Source: Holothuria scabra (taxonomy: Eukaryota > Echinodermata > Holothuroidea > Aspidochirotida > Holothuriidae). Taken from it: a DNA stretch of 64,000 nucleotides. Shown in pieces: positions 47,486-58,232 of the stretch. The stretch lies in assembly GCA_037179385.1 (NCBI GenBank), contig CM074185.1:14640866-14704865 (forward strand), given 5' to 3'. The translations under genes were made by a program, and so were the position numbers. Position 1 is the first letter of the stretch; each line of letters opens with the position of its first letter. A model generated the notes under the pieces. The model did no database searches. It was given only the letters and a program-made list of their open reading frames with translations, and had not been told where the DNA came from.

Positions 47486-48639
47486 ACATGATTTGATACC
47501 GATTGCTCGCCATAAGGTGAGACATATTCAATCACACATTTGTGCTACTTTACCTGGATATAAACAAGATTCTGTGAAGCGAAATACAGTAACCCGCAAT
47601 TATCAGAAAATGTTGTTCTCGGCCTTTTTGTCCTTCACAGAAGACTATGCATTCACAGTCACTGCTAGTAAAGACCTACTACAGCTACAGCCTACCCAGT
47701 GGAAACTCTCAAGCCCAAATCACATGCAGCAAACAAAGGTTTTTATGTGTAGAATAACATTTTGAATTCTTATTAATGAAAAGAGCAGAGTCTGAAACAA
47801 TGGGATCAAATAACTACCTTATACACACAGCCTACAGGCTTTACTAGTATAAATGTTCTTTTTGTAGCCTGTTGCAGCCTGTGCGAGAATCAATTTAGCG
47901 TAATTCACGTTATCAGATTTTACAAAAAACAACGGCAACTTAAACAAGGGTCTCTGCCTTCCTTACAAAGCCTGCCTAGTTTTTCGTACATCCATACTCA
48001 CTTCTTAATGTTTCGTGTTGCACGCAATGACCTTTATGATGTTTTATGGCCATAATATTTACGAAGATGTTTTTCATGTTCTGTACACTGTCTACGTGCA
48101 TGTAGGCTACTATTGTTAGCGTATACGGCGTAAAGAAGTCCAAGTGTTGGATAACGAGAGCCATTTTCTCCTTTTTTGAGCGTCTGGTTGCAGCAATTCT
48201 TTCGCACATGACACCAATTTTTAGCCTTCTTAAATGCCATAACATCCAATCTTTCATTGCGTGCATTCTTTTGGCAAAAATGAAAAACGGGTCGAACGTT
48301 TTCTTTTTTACCCCAGCAACATGGAGGCAGCCATATTTTTATTACAGGATCGTTTTCTAGGAACATCAAAGCTATCGATTGGTGGAAAATGATCATGTAA
48401 CACCAATTCAAGCTTTTGTGAAACGGCAATGGTTCACAAGTGTAAGAAATGAGTACCAACTTTTCCTCTATAATTTCTCAAAATTGACAGTAAATTGAAT
48501 AGAGAATTTTGTTATGTTCTAAACTCAAAGTGTCTCGTTATAAAATTGTAAAAGATATGTAGACGCCGAACGCTGGAGCGAAACAACACGATACAGATTT
48601 CAGCCGGTGGCCTAATTTGGCAATAGAAAACGTACTTTG
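47486..48639. other. Stretch with the longest open frame, not supported as a gene
   Basis: A 141-codon minus-strand frame (48,034-48,459) and an overlapping 96-codon frame (47,976-48,266) cover 47,976-48,459. The longer is Cys/His/Lys-rich without ordered zinc-finger spacing, and its start is not near a clear promoter. ATGGCTGCCTCCATG on the minus strand near 48,320-48,340 resembles a start-codon context but is in another frame. A gene or a relic is possible; I cannot decide. Confidence 0.3.
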
Positions 48640-49480
48640 CGATTTAATGGACTTATTTAAGGTATTGGACAGCTTTAAAGAGATAATTCTCCCACTCAAA
48701 CTAACTTACTGTTAAAGTAAAGGTGAATCTCATGATTGGTTTAAAAGTTATTTGTCAAATCGTCAACAACCTTTATGTCATAGTAGTTTATTTATCTGGT
48801 CTTCACACTTGAAAGGTCACCTTGCGGTGCACTTCAGTGGTATATTTGGGACTGTCGTTTTTCCTTCTATGTATTCATAGTATTCCTCTTTTTTCATTAA
48901 GTTACAATTTGTACATTTTGCAGATGATCATGTAAATTCGTCTTGTGTGCCAGTGGTTTAAAACCGGCAAACTATCTCTGAATGCCAAAAACAAAATTCA
49001 TTTAATGTTGATCCAATCTAGAAGAAAGAAAAAAAAAGCGAAAGCACTTGTATTGACAGTTTACATAACAATCAAATCTGTAAAGTTGTTAGAGCTTTTA
49101 TCGATCCTTACTTGACATGGAATGCCGTTTTTACTTGTTATGTATCGAAATCTCAAAGACTGTAGGCGTCCGACCGTTGTAAAATCAGGCACATTGTAAC
49201 TCGTCGGATTTTTCTTCTTTTGTACAATACACTCATCTTCCCTTCCTAACTTATTGAATTACTGCTTGATGGCGAAGCAACTTCCAATCAATCTTTAAGG
49301 GAAGCAACATTGCGACCTTCTAAGCAGTTTCGACGTGTAGAACAAATATTTCCAAACATGATGATATCATCTGAAACTAATATAATCAAACTCTAATTTT
49401 ACAACGAATTTTTCAAAACATTTTGTGTAATTTCCCACAATGCAATGGAATCGTGGCGTCTTACCTGCACCTAGTCGCGC
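48640..49480 (+). pseudogene. LINE-B reverse transcriptase fossil, plus strand
   Basis: Plus-strand translation, with shifts, gives DWFKSYLSNRQQPLCHSS (about 48,736). Next is a decayed CGVPQGSILG block (TGCGGTGCACTTCAGTGG at about 48,822, read CGALQW). HFADD is intact at 48,914-48,928. FIDPYLTWNAVF follows at about 49,100, CKIRHIVTRRIFLLLYNTL at about 49,180 and RPSKQFRRVEQIFPN near 49,320. The order is that of LINE reverse transcriptase palm and thumb, 5'-truncated and full of stops. It resembles LINE-A in type but differs in sequence and orientation, so it is a separate insertion. Confidence 0.8.
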
Positions 49481-51609
49481 GAAGTGCACCATATGTAACA
49501 CAAACAAAAACAAGGTTTTGCTTATGCACGAGGAGAAAATTCCCCTTCATCGGTTAACACACATACACGTAAAAAGTTAACACACTTCATATTGTCTTCC
49601 AGTATGGCGATACTCGTGTCTTGAAGAAGAGCGGGAGAATCTAAAACTGTTTTTGGGCATGAGTTCTTTACTGAAAAATAGTACAGTAGTGTGAATACCA
49701 AATGTTTATTTATGTAAAACACATATGTGGGGAGCTAAATGGCCACTATTGGTTCCCTTTAAGGGATTGTAGGTCTAATCATTGCACAAAAAGTCGTTCG
49801 CTAAATTATTATTTCCTTTGCCTACAATGTTTACACCTCTGAAGTTTTAGAGAATACTCTTTAACATTTTTAAACATGCAAAAATTTATAATCTTTAAGT
49901 TTGAAATTAATCGTTCATGACTTAATACACTTCTACGTTCTTGAATACGTTTCATCTACTTAGAGAAGTAGAATAGGCGGTGTCACTAGCTGTCGTTACA
50001 CTAAGTCAATGACATTTGCGCATTTTTAGGAAAGGCCTGAAATCATCAATGATAAATTCAAGCAGTAGGTTTCTACAGACCTCCCTGTTTCAAGTAAAAG
50101 ATTTGTTCGCAGGGTGTTACTATTTTTATGGGAAACTTCTTATGAGTAGAATGGTCATTAAAATGAGCAAGGTACACCGACTGAGTGTAACGTTAGAATG
50201 ATACCGCTTCAGTACTCTTCTCTTATTTTTCAATTACCCCTTATAAGTAAAGATTTTTAATTTTTAATTGATGAAATGGAAACCAAAACTTTTGAGCACA
50301 CGGTTTTGGTGTCAAAAGAAGCAAAATATAGCACCATTTTGCATGAAAGCCCGTTGAGACAGTGCATGCTTTTAAAAAGCAGAGGAGTAGCCCCTCCTTC
50401 CTCTTATACCCCTTTGCAAGGACGGCCGTCAATAATATCGACCATAGGTTGACTTTGTCCCTCCTACACTCACACTAGAACTGACTTTAACGCTATAGTG
50501 AATCAGGTAATTACTGACCATTTTGGCAGTTGCTCATTTTTATTAAATGAATATGTTGTGACAAAATAAAATATATACGTTATTGCAAAATAAGGACTGC
50601 TTAGACTCTACTTACAAGTCTAGGAAATGCCAGTTCCGGCTATCTGAAGTGTGGCTATTTTTCACAATTTGCTATGCGTTCCGCGCAACTCAAATTGGAG
50701 CCCTTCTTAGACAGTCTTCCAGGGAGGATTGATTTTTTCTGGCAGAAAATATCTGAGAATCGTGCTATGCTGAGTCTTCCGTACTTTATTTCGTACTTTA
50801 TTTAAACTTTTAGCAAGGGATGGCTAACGTCGAGACAAGAAAGGTACATTTAGGACCCGAGTCTCAACAACGTGGCTCGAGCTATATCAATAAAGATGGC
50901 ATGAAGTGATTGTTAAACAGAGTGAATGGATCAAAATTTAGATTTTGTCATAGTGTTGTCTGAACAAACAATCATCGCTGCCATCCCTGCAACTTTCGTC
51001 GTCCATTAAAATTCCCCTTTGCAATTATCATATGTAATACTAAAATTAATATTTACCACTGTTTTCCCATTTTGTTTATACCGTTCTTGACTACATTTGA
51101 TCATGAACCATGTCGTCCTTGTTCCATGTGAAGAAGACCAATTACTTTTCACAATTTGTAGATTTTGGGAGGCCCTGTACTCTCTAGTCTGGCATAATAG
51201 TCACCGTTGGTTTCGATAAGGAAACACGTGTCATACCTTCTTAATACCTAATATGGTGTTATTTTGTTTATTAATTTTACATTTTATGAGAAAAACATGA
51301 ATCTCCATTACATTGATACGATAAAAGGTATTAAGTGACTATAATTTCAGTTACATTGATCTAGGCTTTCTGTAAGCAGGGAATTATCAGGACAATGGAC
51401 TCTGTCTTCTGCAAATCTCAAACTCGTATCATTATGATCCCATCCATTGCCAATATATTGCCAGCCGTCCTGGATAAGTTCGGTTGGAAAGAAGCGTGCG
51501 ATCATTGCAATGTGAAATTTGTAACTATTCCCTTCCCTTGACAAGTCACTGCTAAGAGAAACTTGGGAAGCCTTTCTTTTCTCTGCGATTTTTCCCTCTT
51601 CTTTTACAG
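49481..51609. other. Upstream region of the candidate gene; no exon identified
   Basis: AT-rich, with no repeat pairing recognised. A promoter cannot be located by eye. The last 40 bp (51,570-51,609) are a strong pyrimidine tract ending TTCTTTTACAG, a good 3' splice site. The first coding exon may therefore be preceded by a 5' UTR intron and an unseen upstream exon. Confidence 0.4.
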
Positions 51610-51639
51610 ATTGTATTTTGAAAATGGATCCGCAACAAG
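51610..51639 (+). CDS. Candidate gene, putative first coding exon (unrecognised protein)
   Basis: After a pyrimidine-rich acceptor (CTCTTCTTTTACAG) comes ATTGTATTTTGAAAATGG, with ATG at 51,624 in good context (A at -3, G at +4), then MDPQQ and one leftover base G at 51,639. The donor GTCAAG is weak, which is the main doubt. The leftover base joins the two bases that open the next exon (CG) to make an Ala codon, so the phase fits. Alternatively the frame could start at the ATG inside the second exon (52,566). Confidence 0.35.
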
Positions 51640-51924
51640 GTCAAGAAGATACGGTTCTACGATAAACGCAGCAAAGCATGATAAAAAATCATGTCATGTT
51701 TTAAAAATTTGTTATTCTCTATGTTTTTAGTTGCATTGTTGTGTAAAAAATAAACGTTAACAAAATGTATCGAAGCTTAAAATTCAATAATGATTCTATG
51801 CAGTCGTGTGTCCAGGATTTTCAGCAGGGGGGAGGGGGTCAGGCCTGAGGTCGAAGTTCTCCCAACAGTAGCGTCACCAGACTTTTCATCCTAGGGGGTC
51901 ACAACGATTATACAGAGGGGCAGT

Positions 51925-52040
51925 GCTAGACTCCACTCATGGCGCCGGAAGCGCGAGGCATAACGGGTGGGGTCCACGGGCCCGCCTTAGGGCCCCTGGT
52001 GGGGTCCAGAGGCAAAGCCCCTGGTTTTTAGCACGTTTAT
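51925..52040. repeat. GC-rich dispersed repeat (GGGGTCCAGGGGGCAAA type), copy 2
   Basis: GGCGCCGGAAGCGCGAGGCA, GGTGGGGTCCACGGGCCCGC and TGGTGGGGTCCAGAGGCAAA match the 1,370-1,510 segment in order. It lies in the putative first intron. A related GC-rich patch (AGCAGGGGGGAGGGGGTCAG) precedes it near 51,824. Confidence 0.6.
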
Positions 52041-52404
52041 AAGGCATTAAAGTCGTTGGTGAATAGTAATTTTATTGACTAAACAATGGTCTAAAAATTA
52101 CCTCCAGGATAACTTCAAGTAAGACTTTCGGTAAAAAAACCACTGGAAGGAACGCCGTTAGGGTAATATATAGGTGTTACAGTGAAGTAATGTAAAAAAA
52201 ACCCGGTAATTTTAGAAATATATAGCGTCATACCCAAAAATTAAGGCATTCAACAAATCTTTTTGTTCAGTTGGCATCATTTTAGTGGATAAATAAAGGC
52301 TTATAAATGTTGGATGACCAAGTTATGATTTTTTTTTTTAAACCGAACAGTCATTACAAGGACCGAACTAATTTTAACCTTCATGGGGATCCGGACACCA
52401 GGAA

Positions 52405-52418
52405 CCCCCCCCCCCCCC
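52405..52418. repeat. 14-C homopolymer run in intron 1
   Basis: Fourteen C after CACCAGGAA. Other C or G runs of ten or more bases lie at 2,661, 4,926, 35,233, 42,357, 45,943, 52,762, 60,666 and 63,686. Confidence 0.7.
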
Positions 52419-52557
52419 ACCTTGGACGCGCGCCTGATATGACAGTATGAAGTAACAAAAATTAGCAGTTTGATGCCAACATGTTTTCCTATGTTTCGTT
52501 ATTAACACAGAAGATATAAACAATGTAACATATCTGGATTTTATTCATTTATTACAG

Positions 52558-52596
52558 CGATACAGATGCAGAACGCTGGTGATGTGCCACTGGCCG
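52558..52596 (+). CDS. Candidate gene, 39-nt internal exon
   Basis: A pyrimidine-rich acceptor (TTTATTCATTTATTACAG) and a strong donor (GGCCG|GTGAGT) bound 39 nt. They read two leading bases, then IQMQNAGDVPLA, then one trailing base. A trailing G joined to the leading TA of the exon at 57,772 gives a Val codon, so the phase matches across a 5.2-kb intron. The exon is short and could be chance, but two good splice signals plus matching phases are unlikely together. No domain can be assigned. Confidence 0.45.
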
Positions 52597-52819
52597 GTGA
52601 GTACAAACTTCACAGAAACAATTCTTCATACTTACACTAATACAATAATAAGATCCCTGTGAGTGATTCTACATTTGGCTTGTTGGTGGAGATCAAAGGT
52701 CATTTGGGGCCACATGCGTTGAAAAGGCCCCAAAACGTGTAAACAGAATACCCCCGCCCCTCCCCCCCCCCAAACCCGGGGGATTCCCTAAGTAAAAAAA
52801 AGATGCCCCCCTTTAACTA

Positions 52820-53465
52820 AATGATGTCAATTACTTTCGGTGGAGTTCAAAGGTTATGAGAGGTGAGCAGGTTTAATACTATAGGTATGTGACAATATAA
52901 ATAATATATCTGATGATGTAAATGATTTCAAAAGTTTTCGTTGAGGTCAAAGTTCAATTGATTTTATCAAAGGGCAATAGGCTAGGCTACTAAACATGTC
53001 AACACGGTATCTCAGGAAATGTAACGAAGAATCCCCTGCTTACACTTAAACGGTCAATATTCAGTAGTAAACCTTGTACTAGTTTAAGGAAATCAGGGAT
53101 TATTTGATCTCAAGAGAGCAAAAAAGGTCATATTCTTTCGAGGATGATATTTCAAGGAGGCTAAGTCTAAGCGACATGAACCGACATGACCAGAACATTT
53201 TTTTCACCTAAAATCTTTACTAAAAGTTTTCTGCAGTCATTAATTTTAGAGTTTAATCTTCGGTTATATTTACGTTTTAGTTATATTAGTGTTACGTAAC
53301 CTTCTGCCCTTGGACAGCTCCATTTGACCTTTGACTTCAAAGAAAACTTTTGGTATCATCTATACCATCAGATATATAATCTATATTATCAGGTACCTAT
53401 AGTTCTTAACCTTGTCACCTCTCATAACGCTTGAACTTGCTATTTTCGATTGACATTTCAGAAAA
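52820..53465. repeat. Long fold-back repeat in intron 2, arms about 165 bp
   Basis: The left arm 52,820-52,985 contains GGTTATGAGAGGTGAGCAGG, ATATATCTGATGATG and TTTCAAAAGTTTTCGTTGAG. The right arm 53,300-53,465, read in reverse, gives GTTATGAGAGGTGACAAGG, ATATATCTGATGGTAT and ACCAAAAGTTTTCTTTGAAG. Arms are roughly 75 percent alike by eye and separated by about 315 bp. A TGGAGATCAAAGGTCATTTG unit near 52,690 is related to the tandem repeat at 43.5 kb. In an RNA of either strand this would fold into a long imperfect hairpin. Confidence 0.7.
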
Positions 53466-53637
53466 AAGTGAGAATAACATTGAAAATGGTGAAAATATTT
53501 TTCACATGGAATGACTGCATCAAATTATATAAAATTGTCACATTTTTAGGCTGGCATTTACTACAATACCCACTTGGTTTAGAGTAAATTCTGAAATATG
53601 TCACTGATTTTTAATATAAATTTATACGTCTCAGGTA

Positions 53638-53895
53638 TTAACCCTTTACCGTTGCGCTCCAGTCGGGCATATTTGCGCGCCTCAGGAGTGGGCGGAAAAG
53701 CGGACGTAGCACGCCCCGCATCAGCTTCTGTAGGCTGTTGCCCCCGTGACCTTAAACTATTGTCTCTTCCGTTGTTGTGGCCGAATTCTTGGGTAGATAC
53801 TCGCAGTTTCGAGCTACGCGTGAAACAGTAAAGATGGGTGACAGCCGCGCTCTCCGTCTGGGTCCAAACGGACCAAAACAACGGTTAAGGGTTAA
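53638..53895. mobile_element. piggyBac-type MITE, 250 bp, TTAA target duplication
   Basis: TTAA at 53,638-53,641 and 53,892-53,895 flanks the termini CCCTTTACCGTTG (53,642-53,654) and CAACGGTTAAGGG (53,879-53,891). The 13-bp inverted repeat has one mismatch. A TTAA target and a CCCTT- terminus are the hallmark of the piggyBac superfamily. The interior is GC-rich compared with its surroundings and has no transposase. The 100-codon minus-strand and 77-codon plus-strand frames across it are chance readings. Confidence 0.85.
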
Positions 53896-56162
53896 GAACT
53901 ATGTTCAAAATGTCGCCATAAGAGGTTAAACACAGGTATAGGTGTACGGACGGAGCAGTTCATTCTGGGGAGGAGACAAACGAAACTTTACCTGAAAAAT
54001 AGTGCCCCAAAAACTATCTTAGCTGAGTCCAGTTGGTTAGTACGGATCATTTAAAATTTTGAAAAATCGCTACCCCCAGACAGCCGGAAATGACATTCTT
54101 CCGGCTTGTAAGCAGAACCTTAGCCGTCATTACTTTGTAATTCTTGAGAAAGAACTGTCCAATTAGAGAAATTTTATCAGTTTAAACGGATACACAGAAA
54201 AACTGAAAATATTGCATCCCCTTAAACAACCAGAAGTGGCGTTGCCCGAAAGACTATCTAAGTCGAGCGCCACAATCAGTTGGCCAGAGCATATAGAAAA
54301 TTTTGGAAATCGTGACCCCTCATACAGTCGAAAATGGCAGTCTCCAGTTTTGAGAGATTTTGAGCTCGCTTTTTGCAAAGAAATCTTTAAATCAATTACA
54401 AGAATGAAAAAGTACAAAATGATCAGAAATCTATATGACAAACTACAGTGGTTATTTGGTGTGAAAATTAAGGGGGAAAGTTGAGGGATACAAGGAGAGA
54501 ACGTAATTCAGCAATTATGACACATCACACAAGCAAATTTAAGTTGGAAGAGTGCCTGCCCTTATTTTTCTTTCATGAAGTAGAAACAGTTCAACCCCCC
54601 TTTTTGGAAGGGGATGTCCTCCGGGCCCCTGAACCCGCCCAAGACCATTAATTATGATGGAAACGAAAGATCCAGAGGGAAAACTTTGAAGCCGTTTTTA
54701 ATTACGGTGCCTTAAAATTCAATCATGTCGATGAGCAATTTCGTATTTGATGAAAACTTTAACGTAATTTGTGAACTTCTTTTATCTTTATTTACTCTTC
54801 TTTACAACTTTTCGATTCCAAAGATAAGATAACACAACAGGGGAATTTTATAAAGGGCAAAGCGTTAAAAATGCATAAAGGGTAACTCACGAACTTTATT
54901 TTTGATACGCCAGGAGATATGACGCTATATATTTCTGACAGAAACTCGAAACAAAAATCCATCTTAAACAAACTGACTGACACACCTCTTACAATATCAA
55001 CTTGGGCAGTTTTTCCCAACCCTACCCAACCCTGGAACGTCCACTGTAAACGCAAGTATTGGAATACTTTTTCGGCTATCAATGGAGACTATCTTCATCC
55101 TTTTAAGGATCTTCGCATTTGTACAAATTTACTAAACAATTCGTCTGCATTTTTCCAAATCGTTCTTACATTTTACAGTGGCAATCCGAATATGTATAAA
55201 GAAAAAAGTGAAAAGTCGTGAAGGCACGAGAGCAGATAAGTGAAGCTGGCAACTGTCCAAGTGGTTCTAACATACTAACTTAAAGAAGAACAGCCTTCGC
55301 GTCTTTCGGAAACATTTTTGTCCGAAACGCAGAATCTGATACTGAATTCGGTTTACGAAATGAAATTCGAGTTCTTTCCTCGTAAAGAGCCAATCAGTCA
55401 GGAGTATGAACAAATGAAAGTCTGCATTCGATTATTCGTGAATAAACAACTGTAGGTATCATGCGTACATGCTCAACTTGAGGCGGTGGTATGGTCACAT
55501 GTAAACAATACAGAACATTAGTTTGTTTATTCGACAGGGGTCTATACACAAACAGCCTAGGACTTCACTCAGGTTAGTGTTCCGTCGTCTATTAGTATAC
55601 AATGAAAATATGAATGGTACGCGAGTGCGTACGTATGCAGTATACTCTGACTGCATCATAATAAAGTGGAGAGTAGGGGACACGATTTGACCTTGAAAGC
55701 TGCTGATTATTGAATAATCATTAAATGCCAATATTTGCCTACAGAGGAAACGAAGTGCATATTCCACAGTCCGTTGAGTTACTGTACCCGTTTTCTTTTT
55801 TATTTATACACTTTATATAGCTCAAACATTAAAAAGCGTTTTCTTGGTTAAAATATTCTATGAAGAACATGACGCACAGCCTGTTCTTAACCATTGAGGG
55901 ATGCCTTTTAACTGTTGTTGTCACTTTATATAGTGCCTAATTTCGCAGTTTATTAATTTGAGTGGGCTACTTGTTGAAAACAACACCATTATAATTCATT
56001 ATCACCCTCGTATAAAAAAGTATATGAACTGAAGAGCCGAGAGATGGCTTATGAAAGAGACACATCATCACTCACACTTTGATTATTCTTCAAATCTCCC
56101 CCATAAAAACGAAAATGAACTGTTGGCACCATTTAAGTATTCAAGAAAATTGTCTCTAACGT
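53896..56162. other. Intron 2 stretch with chance frames
   Basis: Frames of 90-100 codons occur at 54,163-54,484 (both strands), 54,792-55,221 (both strands) and 55,495-55,767 (minus). None shows a family motif. The 54,000-54,360 part repeats AACTATCTTAGCTGAGTCC / GACTATCTAAGTCGAGCGC, suggesting an old internal duplication of a dispersed repeat. Confidence 0.4.
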
Positions 56163-56412
56163 GTGTCTAGACCGCGTGTTTGGTGTAAAGATAGAGCATT
56201 CACCTCTCACGCGGAAGGCCGGGGTTCGATTCCCAGGTCGAGTCATACCAAAGACTCTGTAAATGGAACCTACTGCCGTTTTGCGTGATTCTTCGCATAA
56301 GCAATGGGGAAGGCAAAACAAGCCAGTGAGCCACAACTGGAAAAGGCGGTATCCGGCTCGACTTGAACCAATAGGTTGAAAACTGGGCCGTAAAACTCCA
56401 TCTAACTTACTG
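56163..56412 (+). mobile_element. tRNA-Glu-like SINE with conserved 3' body
   Basis: The head 56,163-56,250 folds as a degenerate tRNA. The A-box region is TGGTGTAAAGATAGAGC. The anticodon arm is TTCAC-CTCTCAC-GCGGA with anticodon CTC (Glu-like) and one mismatch. The T arm contains a perfect B box, GGTTCGATTCC. The body continues through GCAATGGGGAAGGCAAAACA, AAGCCAGTGAGCCACAACTG and GACTTGAACCAATAGGTTG to CTGGGCCGTAAAACTCCATC. The body recurs without the head at 6,170-6,290 and 57,478-57,590. Extra mismatches and the attached body rule out a functional tRNA gene. The 102-codon minus-strand frame is a by-product. Confidence 0.8.
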
Positions 56413-56511
56413 AATATTGTCTCGAAGACAAAGGCAAACAATATTAGTTCTGATATTTTTAAATCTTAATTACGCGTTTCTCTCGGAACAAATGTTTACC
56501 CTACAGTGGAA

Positions 56512-56545
56512 ATTAGATAAGATCAACTTTATATGCCTTTTTTCG
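56512..56545 (-). repeat. Short LINE 3'-tail fragment
   Basis: AGATAAGATCAACTTTAT is identical to the 3' tail of the LINE-C fragment (about 45,173-45,190) in the same orientation. This looks like an extremely 5'-truncated insertion of the same family, or chance conservation of the tail. Confidence 0.45.
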
Positions 56546-57079
56546 AAGGTGATTTTGTGAATAAGCAATGTATAACATGTAACTCATTTTACTGCAACAT
56601 ACTTATAGAATAGATCCACTACACCGTCAATTCCCTATTACGACATGGAAAATGTTCTACATCGGTTTAAAATGGCTTAAGTTGATCAACTTCGTGCCAA
56701 ATATTGAGACTTTATATATACCAACTTTAAACTGGTAGTAAAAAGTACCAACTACGTTGGGTAAACAACGGTCTGAATTGTTGGGTCAAACTATGCCCAT
56801 TTCTTGGTCAAGTATCAATGAATACCTACTAGATATGCCTTTTGAAAGATCGTAGCTGAAAGTGTCTACCCAACGTATGTTGGTTGCTATAAATTTATTG
56901 GGAAGGTCGTAACCAATATTGTAACATAGACTGACCCATTAGTCTGTTGCTACTTAGATTTTTGTCACGGTAATAACGAGACAGGGGTAACTTAAACCGT
57001 GCTTGGTTTTGAAATGCTTCAACAGTTTATAGCTTTCATGTAAGTAAAGGGTTATTTTTAAACACAACTACTACAATGC
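56546..57079. other. Intron 2 stretch, small inverted repeat only
   Basis: ACGTTGGGTA (about 56,753) and TACCCAACGT (about 56,869) form a 10-bp inverted repeat about 105 bp apart. This is possibly a small MITE remnant; no target duplication was found. No coding signal. Confidence 0.35.
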
Positions 57080-57330
57080 GGGGAATTTATTGCACGAATA
57101 CACGGAGGTTATTCTCTCCGGGATTTATTGTTCAGGAGGTAATTGCCCCTGGGTTAATGTCCAGAAGGTACCTTGCTGTTGTCTACGGGGTGTGTTGTAT
57201 GACTGTGTGTATTCGTCCGTGGGTAATTGTCCTCGGAGGTATTCGTTCTTGCGAGATTTTTTCCAGAGGGTAGTTGTCCGGGTGATGAGGAGCATTAGTC
57301 AAGAGAGGTGGATGTCCGGATCGTATTTGT
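57080..57330 (+). repeat. Degenerate minisatellite GGTAATTGTCC...GGAGG, locus 1
   Basis: Units of about 18-25 bp: GGAGGTTATTCTCTCCGGGA, GGAGGTAATTGCCCCTGGG, GGGTAATTGTCCTCGGAGGT, GGGTAGTTGTCCGGGTG, GTGGATGTCCGG. Relatives are at 60,865-61,045. The 98-codon frame 57,090-57,386 reads through it. Confidence 0.65.
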
Positions 57331-57477
57331 CCAACAACCTTTTATTAACTGTATTGACAACACATTGGGCAAAGGTTTTCTTTTAATATAAAAACTACAG
57401 TAGCCACCACTTACTGCAAGATTTGGCGTTGGTTCCTTTTTTGTCTGCTGTACACTATCGACAAGTCTCTTTCACTA

Positions 57478-57590
57478 TTTAATCATTTAGATGAAGTTTT
57501 ACGGCCCAGTATCTAACCAATTGGTTTAAGTTAGTTGTGGTTTACTGGCTTGCTTCCCTACCTCAATGATTCACGAAGCAGCTAAGGACG
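57478..57590 (-). repeat. SINE 3'-body fragment
   Basis: Minus strand: GGGAAGCAAGCCAGTAAACC, ACAACTAACTTAAACCAATT, GGTTAGATACTGGGCCGTAA, AACTTCATCTAA. It matches the body of the SINE at 56,163 in the same order and lacks the tRNA head. It lies about 1.1 kb from the full copy in inverted orientation, and 180 bp upstream of exon 3. Confidence 0.65.
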
Positions 57591-57771
57591 CTATCCTTTC
57601 ATGAAAATTCGATTTCAAACAATACAAATATACTCAATGGCAACAAAATTAGGTTATGGCAAAAAACATGATGTTGCAACTTCAAGGCAGCGAAACATTA
57701 TAACTACATTTCTGTTTTGATCTTGCTGTTGTGTATTATTTTGTTTTGTTGTAATTGTTTCTTCTTTGCAG

Positions 57772-57930
57772 TACTGGCAAATTTTAACCACTGGCTAGAA
57801 GGCAATGAATTCAATGAACAAGTAGTTGCGTCATACTTACTGTTTGAGTTTGAACGGCTTGTAAGACGGAGGTTCAAAAGGTCTAAACCTCAAGTAATAA
57901 CACGCCTTATAGAACTTTTGAGGCAACACG
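57772..57930 (+). CDS. Candidate gene, 159-nt internal exon (unrecognised protein)
   Basis: This is the best exon in the window. A long T-rich tract ending TTCTTCTTTGCAG precedes it and the donor CACG|GTAAGT follows. It opens with two bases (TA) and closes with one (G), so it is phase-compatible with the exon ending at 52,596. The 52 complete codons are stop-free and encode a probably helical segment. Features include FNHWLEGNEFNEQ, a basic stretch ERLVRRRFKRSKPQ (about residues 30-43) and RLIELLRQH at the end. Alternating Leu/Phe and Arg/Lys/Glu suggests an amphipathic helix bundle, as in many small helical or death-fold-like domains, but I do not recognise the family. A single ORF starting at 57,717 would read the pyrimidine tract as a hydrophobic leader; I prefer splicing. 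Confidence 0.6.
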
Positions 57931-58232
57931 GTAAGTACGAATACTTTTATGTTAAGATGGTGACGGTTTTAGTTGTTAAGAAATAAGTATTTCTTGTTGT
58001 TATGGAAACGTAGAATTTATCTCCTCCTTGCCGCTTTTATAATATGTAAAGGTTCTCCCAAATAAGCATGCCCCTTCTACAAATCGGTCTCAAAAGTTTA
58101 TCCCATAAAGTCGCAAACACGAGGAAACCAACAGAGTTTACCAATCTTATTTCATTAGGTATTTTGCTTCGTTGGGTGGACTTTTAGCAGTGTTTGTGAC
58201 AGAATAGAGTTGAAGAAATTGAACAATAAACA

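Noticed and set aside
48034..48459. 141-codon minus-strand frame, the longest in the window
   Set aside because: Cys and His residues are not in zinc-finger spacing, an overlapping second frame exists, and no splice or promoter context was found. Kept only as a mention in the stretch entry.
56163..56250. Functional tRNA-Glu gene
   Set aside because: The anticodon stem and T stem each carry a mismatch, the acceptor stem does not pair, and a SINE body follows.
57717..57986. Single 89-codon ORF with a hydrophobic leader
   Set aside because: The leader is the translated pyrimidine tract of a strong splice acceptor, and a strong donor lies inside the ORF. The spliced reading is better.
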